DNA of 47,238 bases. It comes from an uncultured Clostridia bacterium. GTDB taxonomy: Bacteria; Bacillota; Clostridia; Christensenellales; Borkfalkiaceae. Below, piece by piece: positions 31,092 through 41,011 of the stretch (its first letter is position 1; each line of letters starts with the position of its first letter). The stretch lies in NCBI GenBank assembly GCA_947626005.1, contig CANQQM010000004.1, positions 1 to 47,238 on the forward strand, read 5' to 3'. Under the pieces are notes generated by a model. The model did not search any database. It was not told the DNA's origin and saw nothing but the letters and a program-made list of their open reading frames with translations. Made by a program: the position numbers and the translations under genes.

Positions 31092-31874
31092 TCAAAGAAG
31101 ATCGTTGAGGGTGGGAAGGACGAGGTCGGGGCGGTCGGGGAAGTTCTTCATCGTCTCCTCCGTCGTCTCTCCCGAAAGAACGAGGATGCTCTTCATCCCG
31201 TTGGCGTTGGCGAAGCGGATGTCGGTGTGCATGCGGTCGCCCACCATGCACATCTCCCCCTTGGGAATGCCCGTCGCGCGGGAAAGGGCGTCCCCCATGT
31301 GGCGGAAGGGCTTGCCGACAACAAGGTCGGGCGTCCGCCCCGAGGAGCGCTCGAACATCGCGAGGAAGGATCCGACGTCCGGCATAGAACCGTCCCCCGT
31401 CGGGCACACATTGTCGGGATGGGTGGCGAAAAAGGGCTTTCCGCTGCGCAAAAAGGCGTCGAGCTTTCTGATCTTCCCGAAGGTGAGCTCCACGTCGTAG
31501 GCAAGGACGCAAAGGTCCGGGTCCTCCTCGTCGAGAAGGATCCCCGCCTCCGAAAATTCCTCCTTCAAGGCGTCCGTCCCGACGAGAAAGACGCGCGCCC
31601 CCTTACGGTGCTCCTTGAGGTAGGCGACCGTCGCCATCGCCGAGGTATAGACGCCGTCCCCCTCCTCGAGAAGGCCGATCCGCTCGAGCTTGCGCCGATA
31701 TTCGCGCTCGGTGCGGGAGGAGTTGTTCGTGAGGTACACGAGCTTTTTTCCCATCGCCCGAAGTTTTCGAAGGGTGCGCTTCATCTCCCCGATCGGTCGG
31801 TCGTCGAGGTAGACGGTCCCGTCGAGGTCGAGAAGGAAGAGACGGACGGAGGCAAGCAGCGTTTCTTTGGTCAT
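31092..31874 (-). CDS. HAD superfamily IIA phosphatase (NagD/AraL type)
   Basis: 260 residues. The catalytic FLLDLDGTVY has the nucleophile Asp16 and Asp18, VYLTNNSS is motif II, the VVGKPF lysine is motif III and GDRMHTDIRFANANGM is motif IV. Members dephosphorylate small sugar or polyol phosphates. The ATG follows the TAA of the G1P-dehydrogenase-like gene without a gap, so both are translated from one message. In B. subtilis the related AraL phosphatase sits in the ara operon with araM, a glycerol-1-phosphate dehydrogenase, so the pairing is suggestive. Confidence 0.92.
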   Translation of the reverse strand: MTKETLLASVRLFLLDLDGTVYLDDRPIGEMKRTLRKLRAMGKKLVYLTNNSSRTEREYRRKLERIGLLEEGDGVYTSAMATVAYLKEHRKGARVFLVGTDALKEEFSEAGILLDEEDPDLCVLAYDVELTFGKIRKLDAFLRSGKPFFATHPDNVCPTGDGSMPDVGSFLAMFERSSGRTPDLVVGKPFRHMGDALSRATGIPKGEMCMVGDRMHTDIRFANANGMKSILVLSGETTEETMKNFPDRPDLVLPTLNDLL

Positions 31875-32954
31875 TTACAGCTCCATGAGCCCGAAGTCGC
31901 GGATGACGGCGGAGAGGCCGCCGGGGCACAGTTCGGGCAGATTTTTCATTTGCGCGGGGGAAATTTCCCCGTCGGGATAGCCGCCGAGGGCGCGGAGGGT
32001 GCGGAAATGCCCCATCCCGTCCGCGGTGAGCGCCTTCCATTCGGCACACGCCGCCGCGCGCATCGCCTCGAGCGCAAACGCGCGGTGGGCATAGCGGCGG
32101 AGGGTGGGCACGGAGACGGAGGAATAGGGAACGCCCGCCTGTGCGGCACGGGCCCTGTAGTCGGGAACGAAGTAGCGGCGCGGCGTCCCCACGCGGAAGA
32201 AGCACCCGTAGAGCCCCGACAAAAGGCGGTAGGCGGCAAAATCGGGCAAGTCTCCCGAGAGGGTATGGGAGAGCGTCCGCCCCTCCCCGACGGGAAGGCC
32301 CTCCGCCTCGAGACGGCGAAGCGCTTCGTTGGCGGAAAGGATCCCTTCCTCTTCCCTCGGCACGGGCTCTGTGAGCGCATAGGCGCGTTCGCAGAGGGGG
32401 GTAAACTCCCCTTCTCCGAACCGTGCGAGCATGCGGCGCTCGAAGAGGGCGAGACGGCACAAAAGAAGGCGCGCATAGCCCTCTGCAAGCGACGGTTTGA
32501 GCCGCGTCGGGTCGTAGACCGTCTCGGCCTCTGCAAGCGGCAGACGGCGTTTTACGCCGTCTAAGAGGACTTCGCCCCATTCCCCGAACACGCCGTCGAG
32601 AGCCGCCGAGAGCGGGACGAGGAGGCAGGGAACACCGAACACTTTGGCAAAGAATCGCGCCGCCGCGAGGGTGCGGGCGCCGCCCGTTCCGATGACGCCG
32701 CCGATGCCGTCGGGGAGGGCAAAGAGCGGGAGGGCGTCCTCCCCGTCGAGCACGACGGAGAGAATGCGGGGCGCCGAATACGAGGAGGCAAGTACGCCCG
32801 CCGCCGCCCCGTCCGTTATGAGAACGATCTTCCCCGCGACCCTCTTCGAGAAGCGGGAGATCTCCTCTTCCGCCTTACAAAAACGCGGCGCGCCTCTTCC
32901 GTCTCTCTCCCCGTTGGGTTTTTTCTCGAGTACGGAATAGTCGGCACGCCGCAT
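31875..32954 (-). CDS. Glycerol-1-phosphate dehydrogenase-like protein, possibly inactive
   Basis: 359 residues. The middle follows the EgsA/AraM (iron-alcohol-dehydrogenase-like) pattern: GGVIGTGGARTLAAARFFAK for the NAD loop, then VPCLLVPLSAALDGVFGEWG where the family has VPT-S-DG-S, and LLDGVKRRLP. The metal ligands are uncertain: the Asp of LDG is present and a SHTL His fits the first His, but the second His (usual HG) reads LYGCFFRVG, so Tyr replaces it. The start ATG at 32954 follows AGAGGTGAAT. First gene of a two-gene operon with the HAD phosphatase. Confidence 0.55.
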   Translation of the reverse strand: MRRADYSVLEKKPNGERDGRGAPRFCKAEEEISRFSKRVAGKIVLITDGAAAGVLASSYSAPRILSVVLDGEDALPLFALPDGIGGVIGTGGARTLAAARFFAKVFGVPCLLVPLSAALDGVFGEWGEVLLDGVKRRLPLAEAETVYDPTRLKPSLAEGYARLLLCRLALFERRMLARFGEGEFTPLCERAYALTEPVPREEEGILSANEALRRLEAEGLPVGEGRTLSHTLSGDLPDFAAYRLLSGLYGCFFRVGTPRRYFVPDYRARAAQAGVPYSSVSVPTLRRYAHRAFALEAMRAAACAEWKALTADGMGHFRTLRALGGYPDGEISPAQMKNLPELCPGGLSAVIRDFGLMEL

Positions 32955-32997
32955 ATTCACCTCTATGCAATTTGTTGCGTGCCCGAAGGACACGTAT

Positions 32998-33026
32998 AGT
33001 GTAGCACATTTGCGTGCATTTGTCAA
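32998..33026 (-). promoter_or_regulatory. Sigma-A promoter of the G1PDH-like/HAD operon
   Basis: TTGACA (33021-33026), 17 bases, TACACT (32998-33003). The leader contains a small UUCG-capped hairpin (32978-32994). Confidence 0.82.
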
Positions 33027-34016
33027 TCAGAGGACAAGGGCAAGCTGCACCGCATTCGCGCAATACCCGACGGCGATGCCGAAAAGAAGCATGCCCGCAA
33101 AGATCGCAAGTCCCCTCTTCCAAGTGTTTTTCCGGAACAGAATGAGATATCCGAGCCCCGCGTTGACGACAAGGCCGCCGAGAAGCCCGCCGAAGCCGAT
33201 CCCGCCGATCGCATACACCTCCGCCAAAACGACGGAAGCGGCGCAGTTGGGGACGGCGCCGAGGAAGGCGCAGACGAGGGGCTGATACCAGTACCCCGTC
33301 CCCTGCAAAAATCCGACGACCTTCTCCTCCCCGAGGAGATAGAAGAGCGTCCCGAAGGCGAAGTTGACGAGAAGGACGAACGCCGCCACCTGCAGGGCGT
33401 GTAGGAGCGGAGACCACAGATAGAGGGAGAGCTTGTTTTCGTGCTTGTGTTCGCACGGAGAGAGCTCCGCACAGCCGCATTCGCCGCTCCCGTCGCCCTC
33501 TGCTCCGTGTTCATGTTCATGATCGTGCTCATGATCGTGCTCGTGATCATGTTCATGTTCATGTTCGTGTTCATGATCGTGTTCGTGATGTTCGGGGAGC
33601 GGGACGGTCTCCTTGGCGAAGAAGAGGTCGAGAAAGTACCCCGCGAAAACGCCGAGGACGAATTTACAGCCGACGAGCGCCGCCGCCCCCAAGAGCGCAT
33701 GAACGCCGCCCGCCGTCCCCGCCGAGAGAAGGAGGACGAGGAGCGCCTCGTCGTTCGTCGCCGTAAAGACGGCAACGAGAGTGCCGAGGGTCACATGCCG
33801 ATGCTCGTAGAGCTTGGCGGCCATCACCGAAAATCCGCACATGGGAACGAGCCCGAGCCCCGTTCCGAGGAGGGGCGCCGCCTTCCCCGAGAGGGCGCGG
33901 CGGGGCTTCCCCACCCCCGTCTTGTGCTCCATGAGCTCGATGAGGAGGTAGAGGACAAAGAGGAAGGGAAAGAGAATGAGCGTATCTTTGAGCGCGTCGA
34001 GAATGACTTCCCCCAT
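33027..34016 (-). CDS. Putative heavy-metal exporter (ArsP_2 / manganese-transporter type)
   Basis: 329-residue polytopic membrane protein in two halves. Each half carries a related motif (GLVPMCGFS at 54-62, GAVPNCAAS at 253-261), as in the 10-TM ArsP_2 family proposed to export metals. Between the halves lies a His/Asp/Glu loop (143-170, 14 His) followed by C180, C182, C188, H190 and H192, which should bind metal ions in the cytoplasm or outside, depending on topology. ATG at 34016 with GGGAGGAAAAGAA upstream; single-gene transcript. The ion exported is unknown. Confidence 0.78.
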   Translation of the reverse strand: MGEVILDALKDTLILFPFLFVLYLLIELMEHKTGVGKPRRALSGKAAPLLGTGLGLVPMCGFSVMAAKLYEHRHVTLGTLVAVFTATNDEALLVLLLSAGTAGGVHALLGAAALVGCKFVLGVFAGYFLDLFFAKETVPLPEHHEHDHEHEHEHEHDHEHDHEHDHEHEHGAEGDGSGECGCAELSPCEHKHENKLSLYLWSPLLHALQVAAFVLLVNFAFGTLFYLLGEEKVVGFLQGTGYWYQPLVCAFLGAVPNCAASVVLAEVYAIGGIGFGGLLGGLVVNAGLGYLILFRKNTWKRGLAIFAGMLLFGIAVGYCANAVQLALVL

Positions 34017-34045
34017 TTCTTTTCCTCCCGTTTTGTTTTTCCTCT

Positions 34046-34076
34046 ATTATATTACGTTTTTTCGGGCGTTTGTCAA
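34046..34076 (-). promoter_or_regulatory. Promoter of the metal exporter gene
   Basis: TTGACA (34071-34076) with TAATAT at 16 bases (34049-34054) or TATAAT at 19 (34046-34051). Confidence 0.65.
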
Positions 34077-34109
34077 CCGTTTTTGCGGTCGGCGGACGCA
34101 TTGCCGACG

Positions 34110-34144
34110 AAAATAAGAGCGTTTACCGCTTTGGTAAACGCTCT
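34110..34144 (-). terminator. Intrinsic terminator of msmX
   Basis: Perfect 12-bp stem 34116-34127 / 34133-34144 with a 5-base loop; TATTTTCG follows on the minus strand. Confidence 0.85.
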
Positions 34145-34159
34145 TTCGTGATTCGGAAG

Positions 34160-35581
<1,422 letters not shown>

Positions 35582-35635
35582 AATATTTTCCTCCCTGTAT
35601 CGATACGAAGATCGATGGTTTTATTTGTTATATCT

Positions 35636-35664
35636 ATTGTACACGATTTCGAAAAAAATTGCAA
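35636..35664 (-). promoter_or_regulatory. Promoter of msmX
   Basis: TTGCAA (35659-35664), 17 bases including seven T, TACAAT (35636-35641). A leader hairpin ATCGAT-N6-ATCGAT follows (about 35600-35617). The stretch from 35665 to 35966 contains no gene that I can see. Confidence 0.78.
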
Positions 35665-35966
35665 GAGAAAAAACGCACGAACTTCTCGCCTTGAATTGTA
35701 TAATTTGCACAAAGAATTTGCGCACCCCCTCCGCCGTCTTTTCCCCTCCCGCGTGCATGCGAAAAGTCGTTTTTTGGGGAAAAACGGGCAAAAATCGCGC
35801 AAAAACGGCCGAAAAAATGCCCCGCGGCGCATGTGTCGGCGCAAAAAAATGACCCGCCTTGCACCTGTCCCCTTTTTCGCGCATATGAAAAACGGCGAAG
35901 ATGCCGCCGCGCGCATATGTTCTTCTCCGCACCCCTTGAAGAAGAGCTCTCTCCGAAAAAGAAAAT

Positions 35967-36009
35967 GCCGCCGAAGGGCGGCAAAAAACACGGCGTACTC
36001 CGCCGTGTT
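35967..36009 (-). terminator. Tandem intrinsic terminators at the end of the ribosomal operon
   Basis: Stem 35987-35995 / 36001-36009 followed on the minus strand by a U run, then a second hairpin GCCGCC-CTTC-GGCGGC (35967-35982) followed by ATTTTCTTTTT. Confidence 0.85.
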
Positions 36010-36022
36010 TTCCGTAATTGTT

Positions 36023-36529
36023 TCAGACAAGCTCGATGATGGCCTCTTCCGCCCCATCGCCGCGACGGCGCCCGAGGAGATAGATCCTCGTGTATCCGCC
36101 GCCCTGACCGACCTCTTCCTTGCGCTGTGCGTACTTGGGCGCGATCTCGTTGAACAGCTTCTCCATGAGGGGATGCTGCACCTTGCCCGTGCGCTTTTTG
36201 AAGTCGCTCTTCTTCTCCGCGAAGGGCTTGACCTCCTGAAGGTCGTACGTCTTTGCCATGATCTGGCGGCGTGCGGCGAGCTTCTTCGGGCCGTCCTTGT
36301 AGGCGGTCGTCTTGATCTCCTTGCCCTTCTTGTCCTTGGCGATGACCTCGATCTCGACGACGTCGTCGTAGGTGTTGACCGCCTTGGTGATGAGTTTCTC
36401 GACGTACGACTGCAGCTCCTTGGCGCGTGCCGCCGTCGTCTCGATCTTTCCGTACCACAGAAGCTGAGACGCCTGATTTCTAAGGATCGCAAGTCTCTCT
36501 TCCGTTGTTCTGCCCAATTTACCCGGCAT
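36023..36529 (-). CDS. rplQ: Ribosomal protein L17
   Basis: 168 residues, against 112-130 usual; the extra length is a charged insertion (about residues 60-125, beginning EVIAKDKKGKEIKTTAYKDG) between the N-terminal helices and the conserved end RIYLLGRRRGDGAEEAIIEL. The N-terminus (MPGKLGRTTEERLAILRNQA) is typical. Large-subunit protein near the exit tunnel. Last gene of the alpha operon, 6 bases after rpoA. Confidence 0.96.
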   Translation of the reverse strand: MPGKLGRTTEERLAILRNQASQLLWYGKIETTAARAKELQSYVEKLITKAVNTYDDVVEIEVIAKDKKGKEIKTTAYKDGPKKLAARRQIMAKTYDLQEVKPFAEKKSDFKKRTGKVQHPLMEKLFNEIAPKYAQRKEEVGQGGGYTRIYLLGRRRGDGAEEAIIELV

Positions 36530-36535
36530 GATTTT

Positions 36536-37489
36536 TTAATCCTCCTTTTTTTCGAGCGAAAGACCGTACGCTTCGAGCTTCTGAATAACTTCGTCGAGCG
36601 ACTTTTTGCCGAGGTTCCTCACCTTCAGCATGTCCTCTTCCGTCCTGCGGATCAGGTCTTCCACGGTGTGAATGTTGGCTCTCTTCAAGCAGTTGTAGGA
36701 ACGGACGGAGAAGTCCATGTCCTCGATCTTCATCGAGAGGATCTGCTGCTGTTTGTCGTCGTCCGTCTTGACGAGGATATCGAGGTCGCGAATGGTATCC
36801 GAAAGGTTGACGAACAGTCCGATGTGATCCTGCATGATCTTCGCGGCGAGGGAGACGATCTCCTTCCCCGAGAACGTCCCGTCCGTCCAGACCTCGATGG
36901 TGAGGCGGTCGTAGTCGATGTTCTGGCCGACGCGGGCAGGTTCGACGTTGTAATTGACCTTCTTGACGGGCGTGTAGATGGAATCGATGGGGATATAATC
37001 GATCTGGGGCTGCTTGTTGTCCTTGGCGGGGTGATAGCCCCTGCCGCGGCCGATCGTGATCTCCATATCGATCTTGCCGCCCTCGTCGACCGTGCAGATG
37101 TACTGGTCGGAATTGATGATCTCGACCTCCGCATCCTGAGAGATGTCCGCCGCCGTGATGACGCACGGGCCGCTCTTGGTGAGGCGCAGGGTCTTTTTGT
37201 ACTCCTTATCCGTGATCCTCGTCTTGATGGCGAGCAGTTTGAGGTTGAGAATGATTTCGGTAACGTCTTCCTTGACTCCCGGGATGGCGGAGAACTCGTG
37301 CTTCACGCTCCCGTCCATGAATCGGATCCCCTGCGCGGCGGCTCCGGGGAGCGCCGACAACAGAATTCTTCTGAGACAGTTGCCTATCGTAAGACCGAAT
37401 CCCTTTTCGAGCGGTTCGACGACAATGCGCGCATAGCTCTTGTCCTCGTTCTCCGTAACCTCGATCTTGGGCATATCCATTTCGATCAT
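36536..37489 (-). CDS. rpoA: RNA polymerase alpha subunit
   Basis: 317 residues. N-terminal assembly domain (VEPLEKGFGLTIGNCLRRIL, dimer interface) and C-terminal domain (about 250-317, RSYNCLKRANIHTVEDLI, RNLGKKSLDEVIQKL) that binds UP-element DNA and activators. Situated between rpsD and rplQ as in most bacteria, so transcription of polymerase alpha is tied to ribosome synthesis. Confidence 0.98.
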   Translation of the reverse strand: MIEMDMPKIEVTENEDKSYARIVVEPLEKGFGLTIGNCLRRILLSALPGAAAQGIRFMDGSVKHEFSAIPGVKEDVTEIILNLKLLAIKTRITDKEYKKTLRLTKSGPCVITAADISQDAEVEIINSDQYICTVDEGGKIDMEITIGRGRGYHPAKDNKQPQIDYIPIDSIYTPVKKVNYNVEPARVGQNIDYDRLTIEVWTDGTFSGKEIVSLAAKIMQDHIGLFVNLSDTIRDLDILVKTDDDKQQQILSMKIEDMDFSVRSYNCLKRANIHTVEDLIRRTEEDMLKVRNLGKKSLDEVIQKLEAYGLSLEKKED

Positions 37490-37514
37490 AAAGCTACCTC
37501 CTTATTTATTTTTG

Positions 37515-38138
37515 TTACTTGGAGTACAATTCGACGATCATATGCTCGGCGATCTGACTGTCGACGTCCTCGCGGGTCGGAAGCGCCAAAACTCTCCCTT
37601 CGAGTTTCTCGGGATCGAATTCGAGCCACTTGGGAAGGTTGGAGACCTTCATCGTCTTGATCTGCTCGAAATACTTGTTGTTCTTTCTCGTCTCCTTGAC
37701 GGCGATCACGTCGCCCGCTTTGACGATGTAGGAGGGAACGGTGACCGTTCTGCCGTTCACCGTGAGGTGAGCGTGGTTGACGATCTGGCGCGCCTGCGTA
37801 CGGGAGACGCCGAGCCCCATGCGGAACGCCACGTTGTCGAGCCTGCGCTCGAGAAGAGAGAGCATGTTCTCGCCCGTGACCCCCTTCATGCGCTCTGCGA
37901 TCTCGTAGTAGTGGCGGAACTGCCCTTCCTGCACGCCGTAGATGCGCTTGGTTTTCTGCTTCTCGCGGAGCTGCTGCCCGTACTCGGACACCTTCTTCCT
38001 GCCTGCGCCGTGCTGCCCGGGGGGAAGCGGCCGCTTGTTGAAGGGGCACTTCTCCATGTAGCACTTGTCCCCTTTGAGGAAGAGCTTTTCGCCCTCACGT
38101 CTGCAAAGTTTGCATTTCGCTTCTCTGTAAACTGCCAT
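37515..38138 (-). CDS. rpsD: Ribosomal protein S4
   Basis: 207 residues with an N-terminal zinc site (C10, C13, C26, C31 region: [19 protein letters not shown]) and an S4 domain (about 95-160, [20 protein letters not shown]). Primary 16S binder, and in many bacteria the translational repressor of its own operon; here it lies in the alpha operon between rpsK and rpoA. Confidence 0.97.
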   Translation of the reverse strand: MAVYREAKCKLCRREGEKLFLKGDKCYMEKCPFNKRPLPPGQHGAGRKKVSEYGQQLREKQKTKRIYGVQEGQFRHYYEIAERMKGVTGENMLSLLERRLDNVAFRMGLGVSRTQARQIVNHAHLTVNGRTVTVPSYIVKAGDVIAVKETRKNNKYFEQIKTMKVSNLPKWLEFDPEKLEGRVLALPTREDVDSQIAEHMIVELYSK

Positions 38139-38152
38139 GTTCTTTCCCTCCT

Positions 38153-38551
38153 TCAGACTCTTCTGCGCTTAGGCGGACGGCACCCGTTGTGGGCGATCGG
38201 GGAGACGTCGGAAATGAGCGTGACCTCGATCTCGCAGTTGGCAAGCGCGCGGATCGCGGACTCTCTGCCCGCGCCGGGGCCCTTGACGTACACTTCCGCC
38301 GAACGGAGCCCGTGCTCTTTCGCGGCTTTTGCCGCCGTCTCCGCAGCCATCTGCGCTGCAAACGGGGTGCCCTTTCTCGAGCCCTTGAACCCGAGGGAGC
38401 CTGCACTCGACCACGAAATGGCGTTGCCGCTCATATCGGTGATCGTGACGAGAGTATTGTTGAACGTGGACTGGATGTGGACCTGTCCTTTATCGACCTT
38501 TTTGAGCTCTCTGCGCTTGCGCGAGACAGCCGTCTTTCTCTTATCAGCCAT
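38153..38551 (-). CDS. rpsK: Ribosomal protein S11
   Basis: 132 residues. [20 protein letters not shown] and the C-terminal [18 protein letters not shown] end identify uS11, a platform protein of the small subunit. Between rpsM and rpsD. Confidence 0.98.
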   Translation of the reverse strand: MADKRKTAVSRKRRELKKVDKGQVHIQSTFNNTLVTITDMSGNAISWSSAGSLGFKGSRKGTPFAAQMAAETAAKAAKEHGLRSAEVYVKGPGAGRESAIRALANCEIEVTLISDVSPIAHNGCRPPKRRRV

Positions 38552-38563
38552 GTCGTCCTCTCC

Positions 38564-38932
38564 TTACTTCTTCTTGTTCGCGACGGTGCGGCGGGGACCC
38601 TTGCGGGTTCTCGCGTTGCGCTTGGTGCTCTGCCCGCGGACGGGGAGCCCCTTTCTGTGGCGGACGCCGCGATAGCATCCGATCTCCATCAGACGCTTGA
38701 TGTTGAGACTGACTTGCCCTCGAAGTTCGCCCTCCACCGTGTAGTGGTGGTCGATGTATTCTCTGAGCTTGGATACGTCGGTCTCGTTGAGGTCCTTCAC
38801 GCGGGTGTTCGGGTCGATGCCCGTCGCCTCGAGGATCTTCTTGGATGTCGCGAGACCGATCCCGTAGATATAAGTGAGCCCGATCTCGACCCGCTTCTCT
38901 CTCGGTAAATCTACGCCGGCAATACGTGCCAT
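38564..38932 (-). CDS. rpsM: Ribosomal protein S13
   Basis: 122 residues: [40 protein letters not shown] and a lysine-rich end. Head protein that contacts tRNA and forms a bridge to the large subunit. It is the first gene after a consensus promoter (39142-39170) and a leader of about 200 bases, so the alpha operon has its own transcript as well as read-through. Confidence 0.98.
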   Translation of the reverse strand: MARIAGVDLPREKRVEIGLTYIYGIGLATSKKILEATGIDPNTRVKDLNETDVSKLREYIDHHYTVEGELRGQVSLNIKRLMEIGCYRGVRHRKGLPVRGQSTKRNARTRKGPRRTVANKKK

Positions 38933-38949
38933 GGAATTAGTAACCTCCG

Positions 38950-39170
38950 TGAATTCGGTAAAATTTTTCTATCGTCTCCGCTCCCTCGGGGACGCAGTGG
39001 AAAATGCGTTCCGCCTCGGGCGGTCATATTCTGTTCGGCGCCTGAAACGCATAGTAAGCCGATTCTCCGCACCTCTTTTTCATGCGGAAATTCAGCTTAA
39101 ATACGTACATTCGGCGGCTTTCTCAAAAAGCCGCGGGAAATATTATAGCACGCCGATATCCGAGTGTCAA
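38950..39170 (-). promoter_or_regulatory. Consensus promoter and long leader of the alpha operon
   Basis: TTGACA (39165-39170), 17 bases, TATAAT (39142-39147), directly after the rpmJ stop. The leader holds a hairpin GCGGCTTT-TTGAGA-AAGCCGC near 39110-39132 and other short stems before the rpsM ribosome binding site (ACGGAGGT near 38943-38950). No gene lies in it. S4-dependent control is known for this operon in other bacteria; whether it happens here is inference. Confidence 0.85.
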
Positions 39171-39176
39171 CTGTTT

Positions 39177-39293
39177 TCAGCCCTGTCTTTGCTTATGGCT
39201 CTTGTTTTTTGCGCAAATGACCATCACTTTTCCGTTTCTCTTGATGACCTTGCATTTGTCGCACATGGGTTTTACGGAAGGTCTGACTTTCAT
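39177..39293 (-). CDS. rpmJ: Ribosomal protein L36
   Basis: 38 residues, [20 protein letters not shown] and onward. The zinc set Cys11, Cys14, Cys27 and His33 marks the C+ zinc-binding form of L36. Located between infA and rpsM as in most Bacillota. Confidence 0.95.
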   Translation of the reverse strand: MKVRPSVKPMCDKCKVIKRNGKVMVICAKNKSHKQRQG

Positions 39294-39333
39294 AAAAATA
39301 CCTCTTGTCTGTTTTCGCGCCGCGTATACGGCT

Positions 39334-39555
39334 TCAGTTCTTCGATCTCCACGTGATCCTGCCCTTCGTGAGATCGTACGGGCTCATTTCGAGCTTCACC
39401 GCATCGCCTTCGATGATGCGGATATAGTTCATTCTCAGCTTGCCCGAGATATATGCGGTGATGATGTGTCCGTTCGTAAGTTTGACCTTGAAGGTCGCGT
39501 TCGGAAGCGCTTCGATCACTCTGCCCTCTGTTTCGATGACGTCGTCCTTCGACAT
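39334..39555 (-). CDS. infA: Translation initiation factor IF-1
   Basis: 73 residues: an OB-fold protein, [20 protein letters not shown], with [13 protein letters not shown] and [11 protein letters not shown]. It occupies the ribosomal A site during initiation. GGAGGAACT precedes the ATG; it follows map. Confidence 0.98.
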   Translation of the reverse strand: MSKDDVIETEGRVIEALPNATFKVKLTNGHIITAYISGKLRMNYIRIIEGDAVKLEMSPYDLTKGRITWRSKN

Positions 39556-39573
39556 AGTTCCTCCGTTGCACCC

Positions 39574-40317
39574 TCAGAGGGTGAGAATTTCCACGCCGCT
39601 CTCGCGGATCACGAGCGTATTTTCGTAGTGTGCCGCCGGGCGTCGGTCCTGCGTGACGGCCGTCCAGCCGTCGGAGAGGACCTTGACCCGCCACGTTCCC
39701 GCGGCGATCATCGGTTCGACGCAGATGACTGCGTTCGCGGGGAGACGCACGCCCGTCCCCTTCCGCCCGAAATTGGGAACGGAGGGGTCCTCGTGCATTT
39801 CCCTTCCGATGCCGTGCCCCGTGTAGGCGCGGATCACCGAAAATCCGTTTGCCTCCGCGTGCGCCTGCACGCGTGCGCCGATATCGTAGAGCGGTACGCC
39901 CGCCCGAAGTCCTTCGATGCCCTTGAAGAAGCATTCCTCCGTCACGCGGACGAGTTTCTCCTTCTCGGGGCCGACGTCGCCGATGCAGAAAGTGCGGGCG
40001 CCGTCGCCGTGAAATCCGTTCTTGTAGGCGCAGAGGTCTACGCTGACGATGTCGCCCTCCTCGAGTGCCCTCTCGTCCGGGATCCCGTGCACGACGACCT
40101 CGTTGACCGAGACGCATGCAGACGCGGGATAGCCGCAATAGCCGAGGCAGGAGGGTTCGGCGCCGCTCGCCTTGATGAAATCATAGACGAGCGCGTCCAC
40201 TTCCTTCGTGGTCATTCCCGCGCGGATGTGCGTCCCGACGAACGAAAGGCAGTCGCGGACGATCCTTGCGGGCTCGCGCATGAGCGCGATCTCTTCCTCA
40301 CTCTTGACGAAGATCAT
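39574..40317 (-). CDS. map: Methionine aminopeptidase, type I
   Basis: 247 residues. All five metal ligands can be seen: Asp in SVDLCAY, Asp in GDGART, His in TGHGIG, Glu in CVEPM and Glu in HYENT. It removes the initiator methionine from new proteins. No N-terminal zinc extension. One base separates it from adk. Confidence 0.97.
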   Translation of the reverse strand: MIFVKSEEEIALMREPARIVRDCLSFVGTHIRAGMTTKEVDALVYDFIKASGAEPSCLGYCGYPASACVSVNEVVVHGIPDERALEEGDIVSVDLCAYKNGFHGDGARTFCIGDVGPEKEKLVRVTEECFFKGIEGLRAGVPLYDIGARVQAHAEANGFSVIRAYTGHGIGREMHEDPSVPNFGRKGTGVRLPANAVICVEPMIAAGTWRVKVLSDGWTAVTQDRRPAAHYENTLVIRESGVEILTL

Positions 40318-40318
40318 G

Positions 40319-40954
40319 TCAGCGGGCGAGCTTGTCGAGCGCTTTCTTGACTTCCTCGAACAGCACTTCCGCAGGCGCTTCGGTGCCGGTCACGTTGAGG
40401 ATCACGCCCTTCTTTGCATAGTAGTCGATGAGCGGCGCCGTCTGTTCGTTGTAGACGGCAAGGCGCGCCCCGACCGTTTCGGGATTGTCGTCCTTGCGCT
40501 GGTAGAGCTCTCCGCCGCAGCGGGCGCACGTCGTCGCCCCGTTGAGGGTGGAGACGTGATAGCTCTCCCCGCACTCCCTGCAGACCCGTCTGCCGCACAG
40601 GCGGTCCATGAGGAGCTTATGGTCGATGTTGATGTTGACGACGCCGTCGATCTTCGCGAACTTGTCGAGCTCCGCCGCCTGATAGAGGTTGCGGGGGAAC
40701 CCGTCGAGAAGGAAACCGTTCTTGCAGTCGTCCCACGTGAGACGGTCCTTCACGATCGCCACCGTCACATCGTCTGGCACAAGTTCGCCCTTGTCGGTGT
40801 ACGACTTCGCGAGAAGCCCGATCTTCGTCCCGTTCTTGATGTTGGCGCGGAAGATATCCCCCGTGGAGATATGCACGAGCCCGTAGCGGTCGGAGATCTT
40901 GGTCGCCTGCGTGCCTTTTCCGGCGCCGGGTGCGCCGAGAAGAATCAGATTCAT
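40319..40954 (-). CDS. adk: Adenylate kinase, zinc-lid form
   Basis: 211 residues. P-loop GAPGAGKGT at 7-15, LLDGFPRN, and a LID domain with CREC...CARC, which binds zinc, as common in Gram-positive bacteria. Interconverts ATP+AMP and 2 ADP. The ATG at 40954 has AGGAGTCAAT upstream; an upstream in-frame ATG lacks homology. Between secY and map. Confidence 0.97.
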   Translation of the reverse strand: MNLILLGAPGAGKGTQATKISDRYGLVHISTGDIFRANIKNGTKIGLLAKSYTDKGELVPDDVTVAIVKDRLTWDDCKNGFLLDGFPRNLYQAAELDKFAKIDGVVNINIDHKLLMDRLCGRRVCRECGESYHVSTLNGATTCARCGGELYQRKDDNPETVGARLAVYNEQTAPLIDYYAKKGVILNVTGTEAPAEVLFEEVKKALDKLAR

Positions 40955-41011
40955 ATTGACTCCTATTTTGTTTGCGGGGAGCATGCTCCCCCGACGTAGC
41001 CCGAATCGAAC

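Noticed and set aside
33495-33600. CAT/CAC-rich stretch considered as a non-coding microsatellite
   Set aside because: It is in frame inside a membrane protein and encodes a metal-binding loop.
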